From: an uncultured Ectothiorhodospiraceae bacterium
GTDB taxonomy: Bacteria; Pseudomonadota; Gammaproteobacteria; UBA6429; Thiohalophilaceae
Reading direction: 5' to 3'
DNA length: 35,679 nt
Assembly: GCA_947259575.1 (NCBI GenBank)
Contig: CAMYMU010000062.1
Coordinates: 1 to 35,679 of the forward strand
The translations under genes were made by a program, and so were the position numbers. Of this stretch, positions 1 through 6,719 are shown piece after piece. Positions within the stretch are counted from its first letter, which is position 1. Each line of letters starts with the position of its first letter. Under the pieces are notes generated by a model. That model was not told the DNA's origin and did no database searches. It worked only from the letters and a program-made list of their open reading frames with translations.

Positions 1-369
1 GCTGGAAAGGGCGATGGCGAAGCAGATATAAAAACGGGTTTGATGTTGTTCTTTGTTACCGCGCATATAGCCGATGGAATAAAGTGTATTGATTGGCCAT
101 AACAGAGCTGCGACACAGGCAAACAACATGCCCAGTGGTTCAAGAACAAATTTAATCGCCAAGCCTGGCGCGATATCCAGCAGGGTAACCGATGGTTGGT
201 TACCGGCCAGGACAGTGGGTAACAAAGACAGAACCGTCGTTAGTAGTGCCAGTGAAGTCAGCAGTGACATGCTTTCACGCAAGTTCGGTTTTTTACCCGT
301 TAATGCGATCAAAAGCGCGCCGAACAACGGTATTAAGACGGCCATGATTATTGACCATTCAGCTGTCAC
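1..369 (-). CDS. Mrp/NuoL-type antiporter subunit (D/A-like), 5' part only
   Basis: This is the N-terminal 123 residues of a gene that continues past the left edge of the window. The translation begins MTAEWSIIMAVLIPLFGALL and is strongly hydrophobic, with at least three probable membrane helices. It contains FVLEPLGMLFACVAALLWP, typical of the proton-translocating NuoL/M/N and MrpA/MrpD family. The GTG start at 369 overlaps the stop of the preceding mrpD in a GTGA, which argues for translational coupling and a second large antiporter-like subunit in the same operon. It could be a second MrpD-like or a shortened MrpA-like subunit. The missing C-terminal part would decide this. Confidence 0.8.
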   Translation of the reverse strand, partial: MTAEWSIIMAVLIPLFGALLIALTGKKPNLRESMSLLTSLALLTTVLSLLPTVLAGNQPSVTLLDIAPGLAIKFVLEPLGMLFACVAALLWPINTLYSIGYMRGNKEQHQTRFYICFAIALSS

Positions 370-1859
370 GGTTTGTCTCCCAACAACATAGTGGCGGCAG
401 GTTCGGCTATGCCGACCGTGAGTGAGGTGTCAAAGCCGAAATAAATGTTGGCAATGACCAGCAACCAAAGTGGTAGTAGCAGGCTAAGTGGCGCTTCTTT
501 GATATCTTCTGAACTAGTTTTGGAGCTGGCGTTGGGTCCGGAATTGAAATACATGATTTCAACCAGCTTCCAGACATAGGCAACGGCGAGTAATGAGCCT
601 GTCAGTATGACAGCGACAACTATCCATGATTGTTGTTCTAACGCAGCAAGTACCAGATACCATTTACTGATAAACCCAGCAGTGCCCGGCACACCAATTA
701 AACTTAAACCACCGATAACAAATGCGGCGAAGGTCCAGGGCATTTTATGAGCCAGCCCGCGCATATCCTTTACCTGGTTACTACCAGTACGATACAGGAT
801 GGCCCCGAGCGCCATAAATAGCGCGGCTTTCATAATGGCGTGGTTAAAGATGTGAACAAAACTAGCCGTTAAGCCGAGTACTGAACCAAAACCGATGCCA
901 AGTACCATGTAACCAATTTGTGCAACACTGGAATAAGCAAACAAACGTTTGGCGTTTGTCTGGTAAATAGCACTTATAGAAGCTGCAATGACCCCAGCCA
1001 TGCCAAGTAACAGGAAGAGCTCATCAGTTGGTGTAGACTCAATCAGGTGTAGGCTAAAGACACCAAAAATGACTCTTATCATTACGTAGACGGCAACTTT
1101 GGTAGCCGTTGCTGCCAGGAAGATTGTTACGATAGAGGGCGCATAGGTGTAGGCATTGGGTAACCATAGATGTAATGGAAACATCGCAAGTTTAAGAGCA
1201 AAGCCGACCATGATAAAGGCAAAGGCTGTATGAATGGTTCGGTGTTCAAATATTTCGGGTAAGCGTTGCGACAGGTCCTGCATGTTTAAAGTGCCTGTCA
1301 TTGCATAGAGTAGACCGACACCGATCAAAAAGAAGGTCGCACCGATGGTGCCCATGATTAGATACTGGTAAGAAGCAGTGAGCGCCTGTCTCTGCCGACC
1401 CAAACTAATCAAGGCATAGGATGATAAGGATGAGATTTCTAAAAATACAAACAGGTTAAAGATGTCACCGGTTTGAGTTATACCAAGCAAACCCGTTAAG
1501 CACAGAAGAAAAGCGGCATAAAAAAGTGAAGTCTGTTTCTCCGGGATTTCTTTAGCGACACTGGTCAGGGCATAGGGCAGCGATATTGCTGCAATACCCG
1601 AGACAATCAGCGCAACCAGGGCGTTGACACTATCGATACGATACTCAATTCCCCAGGGTGGTGCCCAACCTCCCAACTCATAACTAACCACGCCACCAGT
1701 CGATACATTGGCTAGCTGAAGAATAGCCAGGTAAAAAACCGACCATGTAACCAATGTGCTGAATAACCAGGGTGCACGACCATTGGGTAACACTGCAACA
1801 ACAGGCGCAGCAATCAAGGGAATGACAACGATTAACAGGCTTAAATGACTTTCTATCAC
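366..1859 (-). CDS. mrpD: Na+/H+ antiporter subunit D (MrpD/MnhD)
   Basis: A 497-residue multi-pass membrane protein of the proton-conducting NuoL/M/N family, which moves H+ against monovalent cations across the inner membrane as part of the Mrp complex. The family landmarks are present: GDIFNLFVFLEISS with the conserved membrane glutamate (E141), and FALKLAMFPLHLWLP with the conserved lysine (K223). About 14 hydrophobic helices fill the length, which is normal for MrpD. The start overlaps the stop of mrpC by 4 nt and the stop overlaps the next subunit, as expected for a tightly coupled membrane complex. NuoM or NuoN is the alternative reading, but the small Mrp neighbours make MrpD clearly better. 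Confidence 0.93.
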   Translation of the reverse strand: MIESHLSLLIVVIPLIAAPVVAVLPNGRAPWLFSTLVTWSVFYLAILQLANVSTGGVVSYELGGWAPPWGIEYRIDSVNALVALIVSGIAAISLPYALTSVAKEIPEKQTSLFYAAFLLCLTGLLGITQTGDIFNLFVFLEISSLSSYALISLGRQRQALTASYQYLIMGTIGATFFLIGVGLLYAMTGTLNMQDLSQRLPEIFEHRTIHTAFAFIMVGFALKLAMFPLHLWLPNAYTYAPSIVTIFLAATATKVAVYVMIRVIFGVFSLHLIESTPTDELFLLLGMAGVIAASISAIYQTNAKRLFAYSSVAQIGYMVLGIGFGSVLGLTASFVHIFNHAIMKAALFMALGAILYRTGSNQVKDMRGLAHKMPWTFAAFVIGGLSLIGVPGTAGFISKWYLVLAALEQQSWIVVAVILTGSLLAVAYVWKLVEIMYFNSGPNASSKTSSEDIKEAPLSLLLPLWLLVIANIYFGFDTSLTVGIAEPAATMLLGDKP

Positions 1860-2212
1860 AAAGATTGGTCCTGTTTATGAATATCGTCTTCTTCAATCGT
1901 GCCATAGGCCTCTTTGATACGTACGACTAATGCAAGACCTAAAGCCGTTGTTGCTACACCCACTACGATAGCGGTCAGGATCAGGACATGAGGCAGAGGG
2001 TTTGAATAAACCGTCACATCACTTTCGATAATCGGTGCGGCACCGTCCTTGACATGACCAATGCTGATATACAGCATAAAAACAGATACCTGAAATATAC
2101 TCAGACCTGCAATTTTTTTGATCAGGTTGCTACGACTGATAACAGTATAAAAGCCAGCCATCATTAAAATGATAACTAGCCAGTAGTTGTAGTGATCTAT
2201 AATAAATTGCAT
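1856..2212 (-). CDS. mrpC: Na+/H+ antiporter subunit C (MrpC/MnhC, NuoK-like)
   Basis: A 118-residue protein with three hydrophobic helices, the size and layout of the NuoK-like MrpC subunit. The motif LPHVLILTAIVVGVATTALGLAL is characteristic of this family. The C-terminal tail is charged and cytoplasmic-looking (EAYGTIEEDDIHKQDQ). Its ATG shares one base with the stop of the upstream mrpB gene, and its stop overlaps mrpD. In the complex it is a small membrane subunit beside the D subunit. Identification rests on size, motif and position and is firm. Confidence 0.92.
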   Translation of the reverse strand: MQFIIDHYNYWLVIILMMAGFYTVISRSNLIKKIAGLSIFQVSVFMLYISIGHVKDGAAPIIESDVTVYSNPLPHVLILTAIVVGVATTALGLALVVRIKEAYGTIEEDDIHKQDQSL

Positions 2213-2631
2213 CAGGAACGGCCTCTTTCTGCAAAGGCAAAAAAGATGATCATCATGACCGAGGCCACAGTGATACCCACCCCTAATTCAATGACGAGAA
2301 TACCGATGTGTTGGCCCGCGATCTGGTTCGAGGCCAGGACGCCGTATTCAAGATAGTTGCCACCCAGTATCAGACCCGCAATACCGGTTCCGGCATAGAT
2401 AAGCACGCCAAGACTTGCTAGCACTTTTAAGACGCCTGGTGGGATAATTTTCTTTGCGGCATCAAGACCAAACACGATGGTGTAAAGAATAAAAGCAGCA
2501 CTGAATATCACACCGGCCTGGAACCCACCGCCAGGACCAAAGTCGCCATGAAACTGTACATAAAGTGCGAAAAGCATAATTAGCGGGATCAAAAACTTCG
2601 AAATAACCTTGAGGATTAAATTATGCATCAT
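2212..2631 (-). CDS. mrpB: Na+/H+ antiporter subunit B (MnhB domain)
   Basis: A 139-residue membrane protein with four probable helices. The segment YVQFHGDFGPGGGFQAGVIF is the signature of the MnhB domain, found in MrpB and at the C-terminus of some MrpA proteins. NQIAGQHIGILVIELGVGIT near the C-terminus is also family-typical. It overlaps the upstream DUF4040/MbhE-like gene by 11 nt and touches mrpC. Length and order fit a stand-alone MrpB/MbhF subunit. Confidence 0.92.
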   Translation of the reverse strand: MMHNLILKVISKFLIPLIMLFALYVQFHGDFGPGGGFQAGVIFSAAFILYTIVFGLDAAKKIIPPGVLKVLASLGVLIYAGTGIAGLILGGNYLEYGVLASNQIAGQHIGILVIELGVGITVASVMMIIFFAFAERGRS

Positions 2632-3208
2632 GGTTATCGTCTCCAGACTCAGAGTTTTCTGGTTTGGTTTTTCTGCGTCTGCCTATCAATAACATTACGG
2701 CAACACCTGCGGTAAAAATCACAGTTACCTCTCCCAGGGTGTCGAAGCCACGATAACTAGCCAACACTGCAGTTACTACGTTAGGCACACCGGTTTCAGG
2801 CATGCTCTTTTCTAAGTAATAAGGCCCGACATGAGTTTGCGAAGGGGCCTTGGGATCACCAAAGGCAGGAATATCTGAGGTACCATAAATCAACAACGAT
2901 CCGGTGATGAGAACGACAATTAAGGGTAACAAGCCAGCGTGAATCGGGGTCTTCTCTGTTTTTTCTTCTTTGTGTTTATAGGTTAGTGCCAGGGTAGTTA
3001 ACATGAGTACCGTGGAAATACCGGCTCCGACAGCTGCTTCGGTGAAGGCCACATCAACTGCATCCAGTACCACAAACACCCCAGCAGATAACAGGCTAAA
3101 GATGCCGAACAACATCACCACGGCAAGCAGGCTATGTAAACGTATAATCGCTAGCGCGGTGATCACCAGAAAAGTCATAAGGGTAATATCAATAATACTG
3201 TCAATCAT
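2621..3208 (-). CDS. Mrp subunit with DUF4040 (MbhD-like) and MbhE-like parts
   Basis: A 195-residue membrane protein equivalent to the C-terminal extension of large MrpA proteins, here as its own gene. Residues about 1-80 contain DVAFTEAAVGAGISTVLML, the DUF4040/MbhD signature. Residues about 130-180 contain ASYRGFDTLGEVTVIFTAG, the MbhE-like motif seen just before MnhB domains. A charged tail follows. It overlaps mrpG by 8 nt and mrpB by 11 nt. A separate gene between G and B is the arrangement known from Mrp modules of archaeal Mbh-type complexes. It could be annotated as a hydrogenase subunit, but no hydrogenase genes are visible. Confidence 0.85.
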   Translation of the reverse strand: MIDSIIDITLMTFLVITALAIIRLHSLLAVVMLFGIFSLLSAGVFVVLDAVDVAFTEAAVGAGISTVLMLTTLALTYKHKEEKTEKTPIHAGLLPLIVVLITGSLLIYGTSDIPAFGDPKAPSQTHVGPYYLEKSMPETGVPNVVTAVLASYRGFDTLGEVTVIFTAGVAVMLLIGRRRKTKPENSESGDDNHDA

Positions 3209-3521
3209 TGCTGCTCGATCCTGAGTTACTCAATTTGGGTTTCAATCCCCCGAGCATCGCTGCATTGGCCAGTGAATGAGAGGCAGTTGGACTGGTAAAG
3301 AAAATGAATGCAAAAATTAGAAATAATTTAAAGCTAGCCAGGGTTAATCCAGCCTGTAAACCTAGACCGAGCAAAAATAATGCTGCACAAAGTGTATCGG
3401 TTGTGCCAGCTGCATGAAGGCGGGTATAAAAATCCGGGAAGCGGTGCATACCAATGCCTCCAATTATACCAAGCAGGCCTCCAGCGAGTAGACATGTCCA
3501 GCTTAAAACCTCAACAATCAT
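3201..3521 (-). CDS. mrpG: Na+/H+ antiporter subunit G (MrpG/MnhG)
   Basis: A 106-residue protein with three hydrophobic helices. The segment GGIGMHRFPDFYTRLHAAGTT is the classic MnhG/PhaG signature, followed by the second motif FIFFTSPTASHSLANAA. Length is normal for the family. It overlaps both neighbouring genes by a few bases (mrpF upstream by 4 nt, the DUF4040 gene downstream by 8 nt), so the operon is continuous here. It is a small accessory subunit of the inner-membrane antiporter. Confidence 0.94.
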   Translation of the reverse strand: MIVEVLSWTCLLAGGLLGIIGGIGMHRFPDFYTRLHAAGTTDTLCAALFLLGLGLQAGLTLASFKLFLIFAFIFFTSPTASHSLANAAMLGGLKPKLSNSGSSSND

Positions 3522-3811
3522 TTTTTATTCACCTCGTCGGCGCTTTTACCGTCGGTGAAGAAATTCCCATGTTCAACCAACTTAAGTACTGCGACGACAC
3601 CTATGAAGTTGATCAGGGCATAGACAATAGCAATATCCAGCAAGTCAGCACGGCCGGACATAAAAGCAAGCACCGCAATCAATAATACGGTCTTGGTGCC
3701 AAACATATTGACCGCTGCAATGCGGTCATAAACGGTTGGGCCGAGCAGGGCACGAGTAAGTGCTAAACCCAGGGTAATAAGAATTGCAATTGCGGCGGCA
3801 GCGTACATCAT
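3518..3811 (-). CDS. mrpF: Na+/H+ antiporter subunit F (MrpF/MnhF)
   Basis: A 97-residue protein with three probable helices. The motif RALLGPTVYDRIAAVNMFGT is typical of MnhF/MrpF, and the later ADLLDIAIVYALINFIG segment fits as well. Its ATG overlaps the mrpE stop by 4 nt and its stop overlaps mrpG by 4 nt. It is a small membrane subunit of the Mrp complex. Confidence 0.93.
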   Translation of the reverse strand: MMYAAAAIAILITLGLALTRALLGPTVYDRIAAVNMFGTKTVLLIAVLAFMSGRADLLDIAIVYALINFIGVVAVLKLVEHGNFFTDGKSADEVNKK

Positions 3812-4284
3812 GATGCTGACTTCTCATCGTCGGGTATGGTATCGGCCATTCGACCCATTGCAAGATCGTCGGCAGCCTCTTCAGCGAGGGCGTGTATCTG
3901 CAATTCATTATTTGCCAGATCCATCGTAACCGTACCTGGCGTCAAAGTGATGGAATTTGCATAAATGACTTTACTTAAATCTGAATGCTTTTTGGCTGGT
4001 AGTCGAATAACTTTGGGACTGATTGATTTTCCAGGCTTTAAAATTCTTTTGATAACGTCCAGGTTAGCCAGCACAATTTCCTTTGCCAGGAAAAAATAAT
4101 ACTTGAACAAACGCGGTAACATTTCAATGGGATAGCTTTCGCCATCGATGACCTTCATTCTACTGGCGAGGAAAATGGTCAGTAGGCTGGAAATGACACC
4201 TAGCACTATAAGGAGCGGTTCAGTATGGCCAGAGAGCAGTAACCAAAAAGCAAAAATCAGCACGGCCGTTATTATTGTTCTCAT
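3808..4284 (-). CDS. mrpE: Na+/H+ antiporter subunit E (MrpE/MnhE)
   Basis: The first gene of the Mrp operon, 158 residues from the ATG at 4284. The reading frame stays open to 4497, but the extra 71 upstream residues are polar and unlike MrpE. MRTIITAVLIFAFWLLLSGH looks like a genuine MrpE N-terminus and the resulting length matches the family. VIYANSITLTPGTVTMDLAN is the conserved MnhE motif in the cytoplasmic C-terminal half. The long untranslated stretch upstream probably holds the operon promoter. MrpE is thought to help assembly of the complex. The family call is firm and the start is fairly sure. Confidence 0.9.
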   Translation of the reverse strand: MRTIITAVLIFAFWLLLSGHTEPLLIVLGVISSLLTIFLASRMKVIDGESYPIEMLPRLFKYYFFLAKEIVLANLDVIKRILKPGKSISPKVIRLPAKKHSDLSKVIYANSITLTPGTVTMDLANNELQIHALAEEAADDLAMGRMADTIPDDEKSAS

Positions 4285-4525
4285 TGTTGTTGAGGATTCC
4301 TTAGCCTGTATCGCGCGGCAAAGTTTATCTTTGTGACCGCAAATTACATCAGTACACCAGTGTTGAGTATACCAAGCCCGTGATTTTCTCCCAGTGTTAT
4401 CGATGTGTTTGGCTATAGCCTGGCGGGCTCTGTGATGGATGAAAATTGCTCGGTTTTGTTTGTTGGCGCGGTTCAAAAGTGGGTAAATATCAAGCAAAAA
4501 TTCACTAAAATCTGTTTTTATTACT

Positions 4526-4553
4526 TTATTAATAATTAGTTTAATGAAATCAA
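4526..4553 (-). promoter_or_regulatory. Possible sigma-70 promoter of the mrp operon
   Basis: On the minus strand a TTGATT box (4548-4553) lies 16 bp upstream of TAATAA (4526-4531). It would give a leader of roughly 240 nt before mrpE. The surroundings are AT-rich, so chance matches are likely. This is a pattern match only. Confidence 0.3.
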
Positions 4554-4570
4554 TAGGATAGGATGTTTAG

Positions 4571-4657
4571 ATGAAGCGCTCCGAGCAAAAAATTGTGCGA
4601 TTTTTATCAATAATTCCTAAAGTTCAGCTTCTGGGTGCCGAAAAACAAAGTGGTTAG
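4571..4657 (+). CDS. Possible 28-residue small ORF
   Basis: An ATG at 4571 opens a 28-codon frame (MKRSEQKIVRFLSIIPKVQL, then eight more residues) that ends at TAG 4657. It is basic, with a short hydrophobic stretch and no recognisable family. AGGATAGGA lies a short distance upstream and could serve as a ribosome binding site. It sits upstream of three hairpins that end in a terminator, so it could be the coding part of a short transcript or a chance frame. The intervals 4285-4525 and 4760-4885 around it show no other gene that I can support. Confidence 0.15.
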   Translation: MKRSEQKIVRFLSIIPKVQLLGAEKQSG

Positions 4658-4665
4658 GTAAGAAG

Positions 4666-4720
4666 TCTCAATATTTGAGATTTAGCAGTAATGATTCCTC
4701 CCCCTGCGCAGAGATGCGCA
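4666..4720 (+). repeat. Two small hairpins upstream of a terminator
   Basis: TCTCAA (4666-4671) pairs with TTGAGA (4675-4680) across a 3-nt loop. TGCGCA (4705-4710) pairs with TGCGCA (4715-4720) across a GAGA loop. With the terminator hairpin that follows they could form a structured RNA of about 100-200 nt. No known RNA family is recognised. Confidence 0.3.
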
Positions 4721-4731
4721 ACACACCCTTG

Positions 4732-4759
4732 CCCTGCTTCACAAGCAGGGTATTTTTTT
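4732..4759 (+). terminator. Rho-independent terminator
   Basis: A perfect 8-bp GC-rich stem (CCCTGCTT at 4732-4739 with AAGCAGGG at 4743-4750) and a 3-nt loop are followed by TATTTTTTT. No annotated plus-strand gene lies upstream, so it may end a short transcript starting in the mrp-chemoreceptor gap. Confidence 0.65.
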
Positions 4760-4790
4760 GCCAGAGGAAAAGTTTTGCAAATGTAAGGAC

Positions 4791-4818
4791 TTGTTTAAAA
4801 ATGAGATACTTATATTAA
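4791..4818 (+). promoter_or_regulatory. Possible promoter of the chemoreceptor-like gene
   Basis: TTGTTT (4791-4796) is followed after 16 bp by TATTAA (4813-4818), about 68 nt before the start codon at 4886 and just after the terminator. It is a moderate match to sigma-70 boxes only. Confidence 0.3.
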
Positions 4819-4885
4819 AGTGTTGGCCCCAAAAAGACGATATTGATACTACTAACAAAACCAAAAACGCTATTCAAGGGAAGAC

Positions 4886-6076
4886 ATGCAAAGCGGGCCT
4901 ATTCTAAAAATCAGCATAGTAATCACAACTCTCTTGGCAACAGCTATGTCCTGGTACACAGGCAGTCACTGGTCAGTGACAGGTCTGTGTGCAATATCAG
5001 TTGTTGCCTCAGTGTTGGCTATTTTGGCAACACGTTCACAGCAAACCAACCACCAAGACGAAGATCCATCTCAAACTGACCTGGTATTGCAAATACAAGG
5101 TATGAACAATGAAATATCTGTTGCCTTTCAAAACCAACTAAACATGGTTAAGGATGATTTAACCCAACTCCGCTCGCTGATTCATGATGCCACAGTTGAA
5201 TTGCAGTCTAGCTTTAATGGTTTATCTGGAACCAGTAATCACCAGTCAGAGTTGGTGATGGAATTGATTTCAGACAGCGGATTCTCTGAGAACGAAGACA
5301 AAGAAAATTCGTTCAGTTTCGGAGAATTTGCCGACGAAACAAAATCTGTGTTGACTCAGTTTGTTGGACAAATAGTAGAAGTAAGCCGCGATAGCGTGAT
5401 GGTGATGCATGTGATTGATGATGTAGCGGATGAAATGGAGTTGGTCGTTAAGCTGCTGGATGATGTTAAAGGGATTGCCGACAAAACAAACTTGCTAGCC
5501 TTGAATGCAGCGATTGAATCAGCACGTGCGGGTGAAGCCGGCCGAGGCTTCGCTGTCGTTGCGGATGAAGTCCGAAAGCTATCACAGAGCTCAAATGCAT
5601 TTAGTGATGAAATTAGAGATGTCGTCAATAAAGCGGATGATAATATCAAGTTGGCTCAGCAAACTGTTGCAACCATGTCATCGCGGGATATGAATGAGGC
5701 GATTAAGTCCAAAGACAAAGTCGACAAGATGCTGCGGCGTACAGAGACCATGAATCAGGTGATGGCTGAAAAGCTAAATGATGTCAACGCTATTAGCGAC
5801 AAGATTAATCAAGATGTTGGCACAGCGATAAGATCACTACAGTTTGAAGATATGACAACCCAGCTGTTACAACATATAACACGGCGTGTTGATCAGATTC
5901 AGGATGCATCAAATGAATTTACTTCGGCAGTAAATAGTTTTGTCGATCCGCCTGAAGATGTTGATCCTCATCAGTACTATGAAAGGGCGAGTATGGCTGT
6001 TTCAACAATGAAAGACACTCTCTCCAGTGCGGTATCACAGTCCAATGTGGAAGAGGGCGAGATCGATTTGTTCTGA
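4886..6076 (+). CDS. Methyl-accepting chemotaxis protein-like signalling protein
   Basis: A 396-residue protein with two closely spaced N-terminal membrane helices (about residues 8-26 and 31-47) and hardly any periplasmic loop, so it has no evident extracellular sensor domain and no HAMP. The cytoplasmic part is mostly helical and contains [20 protein letters not shown] followed by [15 protein letters not shown], the CheA/CheW-contacting hairpin tip of methyl-accepting proteins. Near the C-terminus is [15 protein letters not shown], common in this class of non-canonical receptors. An AAGGGAAG ribosome binding site precedes the ATG. It lies 6 nt before a STAS gene, which suggests a role in a local signalling module rather than classical ligand taxis. 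The domain call is sure and the signal is unknown. Confidence 0.88.
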   Translation: MQSGPILKISIVITTLLATAMSWYTGSHWSVTGLCAISVVASVLAILATRSQQTNHQDEDPSQTDLVLQIQGMNNEISVAFQNQLNMVKDDLTQLRSLIHDATVELQSSFNGLSGTSNHQSELVMELISDSGFSENEDKENSFSFGEFADETKSVLTQFVGQIVEVSRDSVMVMHVIDDVADEMELVVKLLDDVKGIADKTNLLALNAAIESARAGEAGRGFAVVADEVRKLSQSSNAFSDEIRDVVNKADDNIKLAQQTVATMSSRDMNEAIKSKDKVDKMLRRTETMNQVMAEKLNDVNAISDKINQDVGTAIRSLQFEDMTTQLLQHITRRVDQIQDASNEFTSAVNSFVDPPEDVDPHQYYERASMAVSTMKDTLSSAVSQSNVEEGEIDLF

Positions 6077-6082
6077 TAAAAT

Positions 6083-6388
6083 ATGAATAGATTAACAGTT
6101 ACAAAATCTGATACTGGAAATCAAATTATCATTGAGATTATCGGTACCTTTGATTATCAGTTGCACAGAGATTTTCGAGCAGCATACCGTGATGAAGATG
6201 CTCGCGTCTCATACATTATCAACCTCAATAAAGCCGAATATATGGATAGCGCAGCGCTAGGCATGTTGTTATTGCTGCGTGAGCATGCCGGTGGCGATAA
6301 ATCGAATATTAAGATTGATGGCTGCAGGCCGAATATCAGACGAACCTTAGAAGTGGCTAAGTTTGATGAGTTGTTTACTATTTACTAA
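6083..6388 (+). CDS. STAS-domain protein (anti-sigma factor antagonist-like)
   Basis: A 101-residue single-domain STAS protein. YMDSAALGMLLLLREH carries the conserved phosphorylatable serine (S56) of the SpoIIAA-type family, and the length equals one STAS domain. It probably acts in the cytoplasm by partner switching, or as a partner of a receptor or phosphatase. It starts 6 nt after the chemoreceptor-like gene and was probably transcribed with it. Its 3' end overlaps the convergent Hpt gene by 11 nt. No anti-sigma kinase or phosphatase is visible in the window. Confidence 0.88.
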   Translation: MNRLTVTKSDTGNQIIIEIIGTFDYQLHRDFRAAYRDEDARVSYIINLNKAEYMDSAALGMLLLLREHAGGDKSNIKIDGCRPNIRRTLEVAKFDELFTIY

Positions 6389-6719
6389 GTTTTTCAAGTA
6401 AAACTAATAATTTTTCCAGCTCTCTATTTATTTCATCCGTCAATCGCGTCACTGAATTAGCCGTATTAACCTCTTTAATATAATCTAGCGCTGACCTGGC
6501 TTGTTTTGTTAGCTCAGGGAAACCAAATGTTTCAGCTGAACCCGCAATGCCATGAATTATCAAGTACATTTTTGTCCCTGTCTCTTCATCTGCATTTTCT
6601 TTTAAAACAGACCAGTGTGTATCAATCGCATTTCGTTTTTCAATAAGTGTACTGATATATGATTGTCTAACCTTTTCCAGTTTTTCCTTGATGCTTTCGC
6701 CCGTAGTTTCGTTGATCAC
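6378..6719 (-). CDS. Hpt (histidine phosphotransfer) domain protein
   Basis: A 113-residue helical protein. MYLIIHGIAGSAETFGFPEL matches the Hpt active-site helix, with the phospho-accepting histidine at H56 followed by the usual small residues. A stand-alone Hpt protein relays phosphate between a hybrid kinase receiver and a response regulator. The start at 6719 overlaps the stop of the GH100 invertase gene in an ATGA, so it appears to be the second gene of an invertase-Hpt unit. It converges on the STAS gene with an 11-bp overlap. No cognate kinase is in the window. Family assignment is good and the pathway is unknown. Confidence 0.82.
   Translation of the reverse strand: MINETTGESIKEKLEKVRQSYISTLIEKRNAIDTHWSVLKENADEETGTKMYLIIHGIAGSAETFGFPELTKQARSALDYIKEVNTANSVTRLTDEINRELEKLLVLLEKLSK

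Noticed and set aside
89-391. Plus-strand 100-codon frame at the left edge
   Set aside because: The opposite strand encodes a clear Mrp subunit N-terminus coupled to mrpD; the plus frame has low-complexity, non-family content.
4285-4497. N-terminal extension of MrpE
   Set aside because: The 71 extra residues are polar and unlike MrpE, while the start at 4284 gives the normal length and a typical hydrophobic N-terminus.
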